NCBI GenBank assembly: GCA_950022295.1
Contig: OX465598.1
Location: forward strand, 177,400,001-177,464,000
DNA length: 64,000 bases
Reading direction: 5' to 3'
DNA from: Bromus sterilis
Lineage: Eukaryota; Streptophyta; Magnoliopsida; Poales; Poaceae
Shown: in pieces, positions 34,803-45,800 of the stretch
Layout: every line of letters begins with the position of its first letter
Position numbering within the stretch: position 1 is the first letter of the stretch
Program-made: the position numbers and the translations under genes
The notes under the pieces: model-generated
Seen by the model: only the letters and a program-made list of their open reading frames with translations
Databases searched by the model: none
What the model was told of the DNA's origin: nothing

Positions 34803-35183
34803 ATGGCTCCCAATCTCAGCACCCCCGCGCTCCTTTAACCGTTAGCGATCCTGGTTCCAGTGCCGGTTCTTGCGGTGGTCGAGGCCGTGGGCATGGCCGT
34901 GGATGCTTCTCCATCTGTAGATCCTGAATCTCCACCTTCTTCTCCTGAAAGGAGTGAGTACTTGGTAAAAGATCAGACGATCCATCGCTGAGTCAAACTT
35001 CCTGAGTCTTTTGCCCAGCTCATGATGGATTCCAAGCCTCCAGGTCTGTAGCTTCGTTCTGAGGGGTTCCCTCATGGACCCATCTGGGTAGCCACTAGTT
35101 TCTCTGGTCAGGACTCCATGTTCCTGGAGAAAGGTTGGAAAACTTTTCTTTGCTCCAGGAACATTCAAAGGGATGACACCATC
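34803..35183 (+). pseudogene. Antisense B3-domain-like gene, B2 copy, N-terminal part
   Basis: Homologous to 20193-20600 of B1. It keeps the CCATGG start, a shorter Gly/Arg-rich tract, LPESFAQLMMDS, LRSEGFPHGPIWVATSF, then DSMFLEKGWKTFL with the Trp that B1 has lost, and ends in RNIQRDDTI where F is inserted. It carries its own stops: TAA near 34836, TGA near 34991 and TAG near 35048, none of which B1 has. The C-terminal part lies at 57699-57880. The different lesions in the two copies imply a common intact ancestor. Confidence 0.65.
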
Positions 35184-35195
35184 TGATACTCTATC

Positions 35196-35484
35196 TGCTG
35201 TGGGAAAGTCACGGCAGATTTCCTCATAAGAGAACTTGATTATGGTGCCTTTTCTATGAGTGTACGAGGAAGAAAAACATCATAGAGAGAGAGAAAACGT
35301 GATTTTATACAGCTTTAGGCCCCGGGAAACATCGTCCGGTAAATACCCTACATGTTGTTTGTGGCCAGGTCTTATTCCTTTGCTCACGGGGAGTCGTCGG
35401 CGTGTCGTCGACTCTCTTACAGTTGTATTTAGGTGAAAGCCTACTTTGGCAGAAGCCTACTTTGGCGAAAACCTACTCTCATGG
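35196..35484 (-). repeat. LTR fragment G, related to the Tat LTR
   Basis: Starts TGCTGTGGGAAAGTCACGGC, like the B LTR start, and shares the order of motifs (GGCAGAT, a GATTT..CAG..TTAGGCCC block, AAGCCTAC repeats). The rest differs, so it is another family. The right end is lost at the junction with E near 35485. No interior is present. Confidence 0.5.
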
Positions 35485-36240
35485 CGATTCAAGATGAAGT
35501 ATATGATTCAAGATGAATGCTTGGAGAAATTCTCTAGAACTAGGGTTTAACTAAACGTGGTCTAACCCTAAAACACCTTGCAGGTTTAGTATTTATAAGC
35601 TAGGGGATCTAGAGTTGGATACAAGGGCCGCGGCCCTGAAATCTGCGCGCAGGCAGTGTCGGACGTCCGGTGGGGACCGGACGTCCGTCGGGACCATAGG
35701 ACGTCCGGTGGACGTCGGAATTCTGGTAGTTACGACGCAAAACCCTTCTGTACTCGCGGCACCCTTAGTCCGGCAGCTGTCGGATTTCTGGTATATATTG
35801 ATGCCAACGCTTCTGTCCTCAAGTGTCGGATTTCTGGTACCGGTCGGACGTCCGGTCGTCGGACGTCCGGTCGCCGTCAGACATCCGGATCCTGTAGCTT
35901 CTGCTTGTCTGATGGCGAGGCTTCACGTGCCCATGTCAACAGCGTTGGACGTCCGAATGGAATCGGACGTCCGGTTCCTAGAGCATCAACTTCTTGTTCC
36001 CAAACCTCGTCTTCTTCTTTCTGCTTCTCATTTTCTTCATGGTACCTGATCATGCAAACATACAAAGACTTAGGCAGTATATAATTCTCATTAAGCACAA
36101 CATCAGATTCTATTAATAGCAAGTTCACATGTTGTTCTATTAGCTTTGCACGAGCTCTTTTAATAGGTCCAAGTCTGATTTGATTGGCTTGTTCATCAGG
36201 AAGAGTTGGAGATGGACTGTCAGTAGGGATGTCCTCATCA
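35485..36240 (-). repeat. 3' LTR of E (truncated)
   Basis: Aligns with about 41950-42695. It holds seven GGACGTCCG palindromes between 35661 and 35975 and a minus-strand TATAAATA box at about 35590-35597. The last 121 codons of the integrase frame lie in it. Confidence 0.85.
35590..35597 (-). promoter_or_regulatory. TATA box in the E LTR
   Basis: The minus strand reads GCTTATAAATACTAAACC. The same motif is at about 42048-42056 in the 5' LTR, upstream of the gag start. Confidence 0.55.
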
Positions 36241-37664
36241 TCTCCCCCCACCCCTTCAAAAGGCGTCGACCTCGACGGTCCAAGATCATCTCCCATATAT
36301 GGTGATAAATCAGCAACGTTGAAACTGTTGCTAGCGCCACCAAACTCAGTAATGGGAATATCAATCGAGTAGGCATTGTCATTGATCTTGGCTAACACCT
36401 TGTAAGGACCAGCACCACGCGGCTTGAACTTGGAATTCCGCAAGCCCGGAAATCTATCCTTACGCAAATGCACCATAACCATATCTCCAGGCTAAAATAG
36501 GACTTGCTTCCATGACTGGTTTCGTGCAGCAGCAACGCTCTTGCCTTGTTTCTCAATAACCTCTCGAGTCTTCTCATGAATCTTCTTCACATAATCTTCT
36601 CGTTTGGATGCCTCCATATTAACTCGTTCCTGCAATGGAAGAGGCAGCAAATCAAGAGGTGTAATAGGTTTGAAACCATATACTACTTCAAAAGGACTAA
36701 TTTGAGTTGTAGTGTGTACTGCCCTGTTATAAGCAAATTCCACATGTGGCAAACACTCCTCCCATTCACGCAGATTTTTCTTGATCATAGCTCGTAGCAA
36801 CTGTGGCAATGTTCTATTGACCACCTCCGTTTGACCATTAGTTTGGGGATGGCATGTAGTGCTGACCATCAACTTTGTTCCCAACTTTCCCCAAAGTGTC
36901 TTCCAGAAATAGCTCACAAACTTCACATCCCTGTCATAAACAATTGTCTTGGGCACTCCATGCAAGCGTATAATCTCCCTGAAAAACAGGTTAGCAACAT
37001 GCGACGCATCGTCTCTCTTATGGCATGAAATAAAATGTGCCATCTTGGAAAATCTATCCACTACCACAAATATACTATCATGACCATGTTTAGTGCGTGG
37101 CAATCCTAACACAAAATCCATACTAATATCTTCCCAAGGTGTGGTAGGAGCCGATAGTGGAGTATACAAACCGTGAGGCTTCAGCTTGGACTTGGATGTG
37201 TTGCATACAATGCAGTGCCGAACAAACCTGTCCACATCACGCCTCATCTTGGGCCAATAAAAATTATCAGCAAGCATGAGTAGTGTCTTCTCACGCCCAA
37301 AGTGACCCATCAATCCTCCGGCATGTGATTCCTGCAACAATATCAAACGCAGAGACGATTCTGGAACACAAAGTTTGTTAGCTCGAAACAAAAATCTATC
37401 ATGGATGTGGAACTTGTCCCATGCATTTCGAAGCAAACACAAATGATATGGTTCAGGAAAATCATGATCAGTTGCATATAAATCACATAAACTCTCTAAA
37501 CCAGGAATCTTAGCATCAAGATGTGTCAATAACATGTTCTTCCTAGATAGAGCATCAGCAACAACATTATCTTTCTCTTTCTTATATTTGATGATGTAGG
37601 GAAATGACTCAATGAACTCAACCCACTTAGCTAGGCGTCCATGCAAATTAGATTGAGCTTTCAA
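35877..37664 (-). pseudogene. Integrase of E
   Basis: 390 codons open from 37664 to 36492, then one TAG, then 201 codons in the same frame to 35877. The HHCC zinc finger is visible (SHAGGLMGHFG and CIVCNTSKSK). The catalytic core shows DISMDFVLGLP (Asp), VYDRDVKF (Asp) and NGQTEVVNRTL (Glu), so the DDE triad is present. After the stop, VMVHLRKDRFPG, GPYKVLAKINDNAYSIDI and FNVADLSPY form the C-terminal domain typical of grass chromoviruses. The tail passes into the 3' LTR at 36240. Only the single stop, plausibly CAG to TAG, breaks the frame. The start of this block also holds the end of the RNase H domain (VVADALSRK). Confidence 0.9.
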
Positions 37665-37903
37665 ATATTTAAAAGCTTAATGATCAGAATGTATGATAAA
37701 TTCTTTTGGCCACAAATAATGTTGCCAAACCTCAAGAACTCTAACAAGTGCATACAATTCTTTATCATAAACAGGATATTCATTCTAGCACCAGAAAGTT
37801 TCTCACTAAAATAAGCAATAGGTCTACCTTCCTGCATCAACACACCACCAATGCCTATACCACTAGCATCACATTCAACTTCAAATTGCTTAGTAAAATC
37901 AGG
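37661..37903 (-). pseudogene. RNase H of E, degraded
   Basis: The region after RT holds pieces of a Ty3/Gypsy RNase H: an ECDASG-like block just below 37900, then LMQEGRPIAYFSEKLSGA and a stretch to 37661. Frameshifts and stops separate the pieces from RT and integrase. Confidence 0.75.
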
Positions 37904-38853
37904 TCATGCAAGTAATGGTGCAGAAGTAAGCAAACGTTTGAGCTCATCAAATGCAAGGTCTTGGGCAACGCCCCAAACAAAAGGCACACCTTTCTTAGTC
38001 AACTCATTCAACGGTGCAGCAATTGTACTAATGTCTTTCACAAAACGTCGATAAAAACCAACTAAGCCATGAAAACTTCGTACGTGACTAACATTCATGG
38101 GAGTAGGCCAATTTTGAATTGCTTCAATTTTAGAAGAATCTACTTCTACTCCATGCTTAGATACAACGTATCCCAGAAATATGACCTTATCTTTTGCAAA
38201 AGTGCACTTCTCAAGATTAGCATATAATTTAGCATCACGTAACACTTGAAAAACTTGTCTAATATGATCAGCATGTTCAAATTCAGTGCGGCTGTAAATA
38301 AGTATATCATCAAAATACACAACCACAAAGCGTCCAATAAACTCTCTCAAAACATGGTTCATTAACCGCATGAAAGTACTAGGAGCATTAGTAAGACCAA
38401 AGGCATAACTAACCACTCATATAACCCAAACTTTGTTTTGAAAGCAGTTTTCCATTCATCCCCTTCTTTCATCCTAATTTGATGGTATCCACTACGCAAA
38501 TCAATTTTAGAGAAAATAGCAGCACCACTCAATTCATCAAGCATATCCTCTAAGCATGGAATAGGATGGCGATATCGAATAGTGATATTATTTATAGCTC
38601 TACAATCTACGCACATACGCCATGTACCATCTTTCTTAGGAACCAAAATAACGGGAACAGCACAAGGGCTAAGACTGACACGAATATACCCTTTGTCCAG
38701 AAGAGCTTGCACTTGTTGCTGAATTTCCTTCGTCTCTTGGGGATTGGTCCTGTATGGTGCCCGGTTGGGAAGTGTAGCACCCGGAATAAGATCAATTTGG
38801 TGCTCAATACCACGCAAAGGTGGCAATCCCGCGAGAACCTCCGCCGGAAACAC
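37904..38853 (-). pseudogene. Reverse transcriptase of E
   Basis: Two overlapping blocks, 38853-38362 and 38416-37904. The first has VPKKDGTWRMCVDCRAIN and FSKIDLRSGYHQIRM. The second has FGLTNAPSTFMRLMNHVL, VVYFDDILIYS (catalytic YFDD), FLGYVVSKHGVEVD and the connection FYRRFVKD. A one-base loss near 38410, at the MPFGL block, shifts the frame. The order and sequence fit Ty3/Gypsy chromoviruses. Confidence 0.93.
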
Positions 38854-38865
38854 ATCATCATAATC

Positions 38866-39589
38866 CTACAAAACAGTAGACACACTAGAAGAAAGAGGAT
38901 GATTATCATTAGAAAGCAAAACCTCGCCTTTGTACATAAGCACAAGTGGCATGGCTGTAGGATCCTCACTAAATTCTCTCATGTCTTCTTTGGTGGCTAA
39001 TGTAACCAAACTAGTCTCTCTCGCACTTTTCATTATATTATCACTTACATCTATTACATTGTTCTCTCGTATAGGTTCTAAATTCACCTCTACTTTCTGA
39101 CGAGACTCATTCACTATTTGTTGTGGGGACATAGAATGGAGATTAACTTTCTTGCCCTTGAACTCCAAATGATATGTATTGGCTCGGCCATTGTGTTGCA
39201 CATGGTGATCATATAACCACGGCCGACCCAATGTGAGATGGCAAACTGTCATAGGCACCACATCAAAATCAATGGAATCCTTGTAGGGGCCTATCTCGAA
39301 ATTCACGCGGACCATATGATTCACTTTCATCTCACCACTGTCACTTAACCATTGTACATAATATTGATTCGGGTGAGGGGGAATATTTCAGATTTAGTTT
39401 GGCACATAACTCCTTGCTTGCAAGATTGCGGCAGCTACCTCCATCAATAATCAGTTTGCAAGCTTTGTTTGGGCCAACTAATGCCTTGGTTTGGAACAAA
39501 TTGCAGCGCTGAGAATCATTTTGTGGCTGCACGGTAAGAGCACTCTTTGAAACAACAATAGTAGGGGCAGGTGATGGAAAAGCATCCAT
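38866..39589 (-). pseudogene. Aspartic protease region of E
   Basis: 39589-39341 holds KACKLIIDGGSCRNLASKEL, with DGGS at the active site. 39330-38866 holds VPMTVCHLTLGRPWLYDHHV, the second conserved protease element. A frameshift or stop near 39335 separates them. The block ends at a TAG at 38866-38868, in frame with the RT block that follows, consistent with a Gln codon changed to a stop. Confidence 0.8.
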
Positions 39590-40910
39590 GTCGTCGTCAC
39601 TGTTGTATCCCTCGTCATCGAATCGGATGGGTCTTCATCATCACCGGTTTCATACTCGCCGGTGTCCTCATTAATGAACATGACCTTTATGTTCGGGCAA
39701 TCTCTCTTGAAGTGACCCGGATTGCCGCAAGCCTGACAAGTCATCTCGCGAGTACGAGCTGTAGACATATTGGAGCCGGCACTAAGGGCAGGTGCATCTG
39801 GCTTCTTCGCACTAGACACATTGGAGGATGGTTTGGAGTATGAAGAAGAAGTGCGATTGTTAACACCATTGCTCTCCATAGGCGCGGCAGACGGCGTCCT
39901 AGAAGAAAACCTGCTAGAAGATGAGTATCTTGATTTTAGCTGGGCCTCTTCTGCAAGCTGTGACCCGGCCTCTCTGGCATGATGTAATAGTTCATGCATA
40001 TTAGTGTATTGATGATGCCGAACAATACCCTTGATCTGAAATTTCAATCCATGGAGAAAACATTGCATAGTCATCTCAATAGACTCTCGAACTCGTGCCC
40101 GTTGCAACAACATCTCCATCTCCATATAGTATGCATCAACGGACATCGTGCCTTGCTTCAATTGTTGCAATTTATCAAAGGCAGTCCGTAAATAATTTGT
40201 GGGAATTAAATGAGCCCGCATGGTTGCTCGCATATCAAGCCATGTGCGAATAGGTATCTCATTGGCCTCTTGTATATCACTCATGACTCCATCCCACCAT
40301 CGCAAGGCATACCCATCAAATTCCGAGGAAGCAAGCTTGATCTTCCTATCTTCCGTATAGTCATGCAAACGCCATAATATCTCAATCTTGAGCTCCCAAG
40401 TGATATATTCTTCCACATCCGTGGAGCCTTCAAATTTGGTAATTGAGAATTTGGGCTTGGCTAACCCATCATCATCCTGAAGTGGTATACGCCGAGCACT
40501 AAGACCAATAAGAGGTTGGCGATTCATTCCAAGAGTACCACGGCCACGGCCATTAGCGCCCCTCACAATATCGTTGTCGTCCTGGACACTACCATCATCT
40601 TCATTGCCTTCAGGTTGGCGTTGCGCGGAAGGATGCGCATAGCATTGATCGCTGTTGTCAATTGTTGGATGCTTGTTTGAAGTCCATTAACTTGCGTTTG
40701 GAGTCCAGTAACTTGTGTTTGCAAAGTAGTGACGTAATCTTTAGTACCATCCATCTTCATATTAGCCTCTAGAAGATCAGCCACAATAGGTTCCATGGAT
40801 GTATCAATCTTCGTGGTCAAATGATCTCGGAGACCTTCATACGCATCCCACATAACTGGGGCATCCTTATCCTGTTTCTGCATCACATCAAAACCACTTT
40901 GAGACATCAT
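39478..40910 (-). pseudogene. Gag of E
   Basis: 40910-40563 gives the N-terminal part with a heptad-rich stretch (TTLQTQVTGLQTQVNGLQ) that may form a coiled coil. After a frameshift near 40570-40620, 40566-39478 gives 362 codons with the gag core (LKIEILWRLHDYTEDRKIKL, RTWLDMRATMRAHLIP, FDKLQQLKQGTMSVDAYYME) and a CCHC zinc knuckle CQACGNPGHFKRDC. A Ser-rich linker lies before the knuckle. Gag packages the element RNA. Confidence 0.88.
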
Positions 40911-41454
40911 TAGTAGGTTAGTGCACTAAATCAAAATCTTTTGGTGGACACTCACAACTCACTCAAAACTGACAAGAAAAGGTGAATCTTACCGTTCCAA
41001 AGTGAATAGCAATGCGTACCCGTTCGGATGGAGGACTAGTGCACGGATGTGACGAAGTGAATACCCGAGTGAAAAAGTGAACACACGACAAAACAGGATA
41101 TATGTGGAGGAGCTATAGGTATGGCACCCTAACTACACCGAAGTCAAGTCCTAGTGTTGATCGTGTGATACAAACCCAACAAAAAACTCACACAGTGGAG
41201 ACAAAAGAAGACAGACCTCTCAAAAGATCACCACTATGATATGTCCTTTCTAGCACTTGTATATCTCTTTGCACTCTTTGATAACTCTCTTTTTTCACAC
41301 TTCTTTCTCTTTTTTTGTGAATCTTTTGTCTTTTTCTCTCTTTTTTTATTTTATTTTTACACTATTCCAAACTTGACGAAAATATCGCACCGCGGAGAAA
41401 TTTTCGAGGAAAGAACACACGAAACAGCAAACTAACACAATGACTCTGATGCAA
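40911..41454 (-). other. 5' leader of E and degenerate primer site
   Basis: Non-coding leader between gag and 5' LTR. At 41441-41454 the minus strand reads TTGCATCAGAGTCA, two changes from the initiator-Met form TTGGTATCAGAGCCA. The rest is A/T-rich with a long T/C run near 41280-41360. Confidence 0.65.
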
Positions 41455-42695
41455 TCTAAGTTATGGAAAAACTAGAAATCCTAATATTTTTGTATGGCTT
41501 TTTATGGATAGGACGAAAACAACAACGATCTAATGGATGGATTTGGGTTATATGAGTTACCGAGGATAGTCATGCAAACGCCATAATGGATGGATTTGAT
41601 CTTCCTATCTTCCGTATAGTCATGCAAACGCCATAATATCTCAATCTTGATGCTTACCAAGGAAACACTGGAAATATGATACCAAGATGATATGGGGTGG
41701 CCCGATCTTCTCAGTAAGCGTACGGTGAATATGAAGGTGATGATAGATAACTTGTATGTAGCCGATGAACTCTCCTCGCTAGATCCCTGTTGCCAATGTG
41801 ACATCTCTCTACCCTTTGGATATTCACAACTTCACACACTTGCGCAACGTAGCCGTCGACCACGAGACGATAATTTGCAATCTACTAATTCCCAGTGGAA
41901 CAACAGATCACACAGAACTTGCAGTAGCAACACTTCAGATCGATACGAATTGAAGTATATGATTAAAGATGAATGTTTGGAGCAATTCTCTAGAACTAGG
42001 GTTTAACTAAACGTGGTCTAACCCTAAAATGCGTTGGAGGTTTAGTATTTATAAGCTAGGGGTCTAGAGTTGGATACAAGGGCCGCAGCCCTGAAATCTG
42101 CACGCAGGCAGTGTCGGACGTCCGGTGGGGATCGGACGTCTGTCGGGACCATCGGACGTCCGGTGGACGTCGGAATTCCGGTAGTTACGACGCAAAACCC
42201 TTCTGTACTCGCGGCACCCTTAGTCCGGCAGCTGTCGGATTTCCGGTATATATTGACGCCAACGTTTCTGTCCTCAAGTGTCGGATTTCCGGTACCGGTT
42301 GGACGTCCGGTCGTCAGACGTCCGGTCGCCGTCGGACATCCGGTTCCTGTAGCTTCTGCTTGTCTGATGGCGACGCTTCACGTGCCCAGGTCAACAGCGT
42401 TGGACGTCCGACTGGAATCGGACGTCCGGTTCCTGGAGTATCAACTTCTTGTTCCCGAACCTCGTCTTCTTCTTTCTGCTTCTCATCTTCTTCATGGTAC
42501 CTGATCATGCAAACATACAAAGACTTAGGCAGTATATAATTCTCATTAAGCACAACATCAGATTCTATTAAGAGAAAGTTCACATGTTGTTCTATTAGCT
42601 TTGCACGAGCTCTTGTAATAGGTCCAAGACTGATTCGATTAGCTTGTTCATCAGGAAGAGTTGGAGATGGACTGTCATTAGGGATGTCCTCATCA
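41455..42695 (-). repeat. 5' LTR of E, with a gag fragment inside
   Basis: About 1.24 kb. 41950-42695 matches the 3' LTR, and 41455-41950 has no partner because the 3' LTR is truncated. 41596-41650 is a 55-bp exact copy of gag sequence 40337-40391. A 22-bp part of it occurs again at 41566-41587. The GGACGTCCG cluster lies at about 42115-42430. An ORF (42739-42314) repeats the integrase tail coded in the 3' LTR. Confidence 0.8.
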
Positions 42696-42831
42696 AGTTC
42701 TAAACCATGAAGAACAAAGAGGGGAGGAGAACATCCCATAGCTACTGATCACGGACCCATGGTCCAAGGTAGACTACTCACGGATTATCCGGGAAGCGTC
42801 CATGAAGGAGGGGAAGCTCCCGGAGGTCAAT

Positions 42832-45800
42832 TGTGACGCCCCCAAAATCAGACCGTGTACAGTAATCATACACGCAAGGTACACGATCGAGATCAGGGAC
42901 TCACGGTGGGATATCACAACACAACTCTACAAATAAAATTATACAAGTTGTTTAATACAAGCCATGGGCCACGAGGGCTCAAATACAACAGCTCGAGAGC
43001 ACAAAGTTAGCGGAAGCAATAGTATCTGAGTACAGACACAAGAATACAAGGTTGCCTTAAGAAGGCTAGCACAAATATCAACAACGATCGAAAAGGCGAG
43101 GCCTCCTTCCTGGGAACCTCCAAACTACTCCTGGTCAAAGGGGAACTCGACGTCGTAGAAGGCATCGGGGATCTTCACGTTGCGGTGGTCGACATCGGGG
43201 ATCTCCTACTCCTGGACTCCAACGTTGACTGTAGCGGCCGATCAAGCAAAACAGTAAAGGAAATAAAGCACGGTGAGTATCTAGTATACTCGCGATACTT
43301 ACGTCCGCTACTAAGCATTATGCATTGTATCAACGGAAAGAAGAGGTTGTATATAGTGGACTGGAAGACAGAAATCCAGAGCAAAGGTAAGAAGCTAGGC
43401 CTAACGAAGACTAGCATCTTCCAACGAGTCTTGCAGCATGAGGTAAGAATCAACCAACAGTTAATATAACAGCAATGAAAGTAACAATGCAGCAGAAGTT
43501 GTTGCAGCATTGTATAATAATAAGTTGTAATCATAATTAACAATGCCTCCGAGTTCACCTCCTCGACATCCCAGCGAGGAAGAAAACCCGGAACCATACA
43601 GTTTAATAATAATAGTTTGTAGTGATAAGATCCAGCTTCAGCATAAAGCGTCCTATTACCGTGGACACGGCTATTCGAATAGATTAATCTTCCTTGCAGG
43701 GGTGCACTTGTGTTACACTACACGCACGGATCTCCAGGGTGGCGGGAACCTTGTTAGGGAACGCTCCACCGAGGCTATCCGACACTCCGTAGCCCATCTT
43801 TCAAACTCAACAGAGAGGCCATCCGCCGGTCTAAAACCTAAGTACGTCGGGCCTTGGACCCTAACCCGAACGTACTCCTGCACGGTGCGTGGCTGGCCGG
43901 TGAAGTTAAAGCAAATCCAAATAAGACACCACCGCGCGAGCAAATAAGACAACACCACTTCTCGGCAATCAGCCTGCAGTACTGCTGACGTCTGAAGAGT
44001 CCTCGGACGACACTACGAAGCAGAGGAGCCCATAACTCGTAATTCCTATGGGTAGGTAGTGCGTACATGGCATATAGCCAACTCAAGACATTCACTGAAT
44101 CATTAGTCATTTTATTAACTTGCGGGGCAACCGTTATCGTTGCCTGGACTTAACTGACCCGCGGACAACGACAGCAGCCAGGACCACCAGTACATCGGTG
44201 CCTTCCCCGTCGTCCCACCAAGTCTCTACGGTTACCAACAAGGTGAACCGTCTCCTTACCTTGTCTCGCGTGTGCTCTTGGTAGAGCTCGACTTTCGTGG
44301 TTTGGTAACTCTCGCGGCCAACGATCAGGGGCCAAGCACACCAGTACACTGGTCGTACCCTCCCTGTCGTCCCGTCGCAATACCACTCGCGGGCACCATT
44401 GGGTCACCCGACTTCTTACCTGAAGGACAACCGTTGCTCAGGTACCTAGAGCGTCTATACAGAGTCAGCAACGAGTGGAGTATAAGGATTACTCCTTGAT
44501 AGCTCACACTTGATGGTGGCTCGGCAGAGCCGAGCTAGGGGGCCTGAGGCGGTGTCTGCATTGTACCGTACCTGTGCAGTTATAATATTTGTACCCGCGT
44601 TCACTCCCCTGAGTGATCACGGCCCTCTATCTAATCCTAGCTAACAATGTGCAGGGCTCACTCCTGAATAATGCATAACAATAATAGGCAGCATAGGATA
44701 AAGGAGGTACATCAAGGGGCGAAAAAAACAGGTTATGCAATTGAATAGGATTGTAACGTAGCAGCAGCAGTAACAATTCCTAGTGCAAGAAATGTACGGA
44801 AAGATAGGCGATATCTGGGGAAGAGAATGGCTCTGCTTGCCTGGAAGCTCGACGGTAGGGGTACGGTCGTCGACGAAGTAGTCGTACTCAGCAGCGGTGT
44901 AGTCGACGGCAGCAGCGGGGTCTACCGGAGATTAAGGGGGGGAAGAAATAGTAAATACACAACAAGCATATACAAACAGATGCATGACATGACAGATGAA
45001 ATGTTAACGGTGTTCTAACGTAGTACGAAGCAATATGCTCGGAGCGGGAATTCATCCGGGGTTGAACGGCCAGCTCCGGGTGATTATCGGACAAGGTGTC
45101 CAGAGGGGGGAGATATCATGCCGGAGGTGTCGTGGACATCCGACACATGTGTGGGTGGTGTATCCGGGTTAGTTGATCTATTCCGAACAACTTTCGTGTT
45201 CGAAATAAATTCATCCGGGTACTTTAACAGTACCGGACAAATCATCGGACAAATGGTCCGGAGGGGGACAGTTCGATGTTCGGTGCGTTAGAGGGGTGTG
45301 GTTGGCATACAGATAGCGTATTTTTATTCTTTATATTTTTCTGATCAATTTTGATGTATAAAGTTTTTGAAACTGAATTACGGCTTAAAAGATATTGAAT
45401 TTTAAAGTTTAAAACATTTTAAATCACTTTTGGATTTCTTTTATTATTTAAAATGCAACATTATGCACGGAGAGGTTGACTGGTCAAACCTGACCAATGG
45501 GTCCCACTGGTCAGCCTCATAGTACAATAAAACATTTTATTAAATCAAAATAGCCACTGGGCCCACATGTCACTCTCTGTGTTAATAAATTGATTTAATT
45601 AAATTTAAATATTAGTGGGGCCCAGCTGTCATAGACTTATACATTGTATTTCATTTAAAATAACTACACTGACAGTGGGGTCCCACATGTCAGCCCAACA
45701 GTTTTATTATTAATTATAATCAAAGAGTTAAGTTGGTGGGGCCCATGTGTCAGCCTCTGGGTTTTCTAACTTAACTGTTTTTCGTTTAGGTTAACCAGGG

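Larger units (their letters stand above)
35485..42695 (-). mobile_element. CRM-like chromovirus element E, 3' LTR truncated
   Basis: A Ty3/Gypsy element with gag, protease, RT, RNase H and integrase on the minus strand, between a 5' LTR (about 41455-42695, starting TGATGAGGACATCC on the minus strand) and a truncated 3' LTR (35485-36240). CRM-lineage LTRs typically start TGATGAAGACATCC, and their pol frame runs into the 3' LTR, as seen here. The integrase wording also fits grass chromoviruses of CRM/Reina type. The right flank is AGTTC of the F LTR. The left flank is fragment G, so no target duplication is left. All genes carry stops or frameshifts. Confidence 0.8.

Noticed and set aside
35615..36084. 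Plus-strand ORFs with repeated GRPV or RTSG residues in the E LTR, repeated at 42070-42539.
   Set aside because: They are translations of the GGACGTCCG repeats opposite the integrase tail and leader, not proteins.
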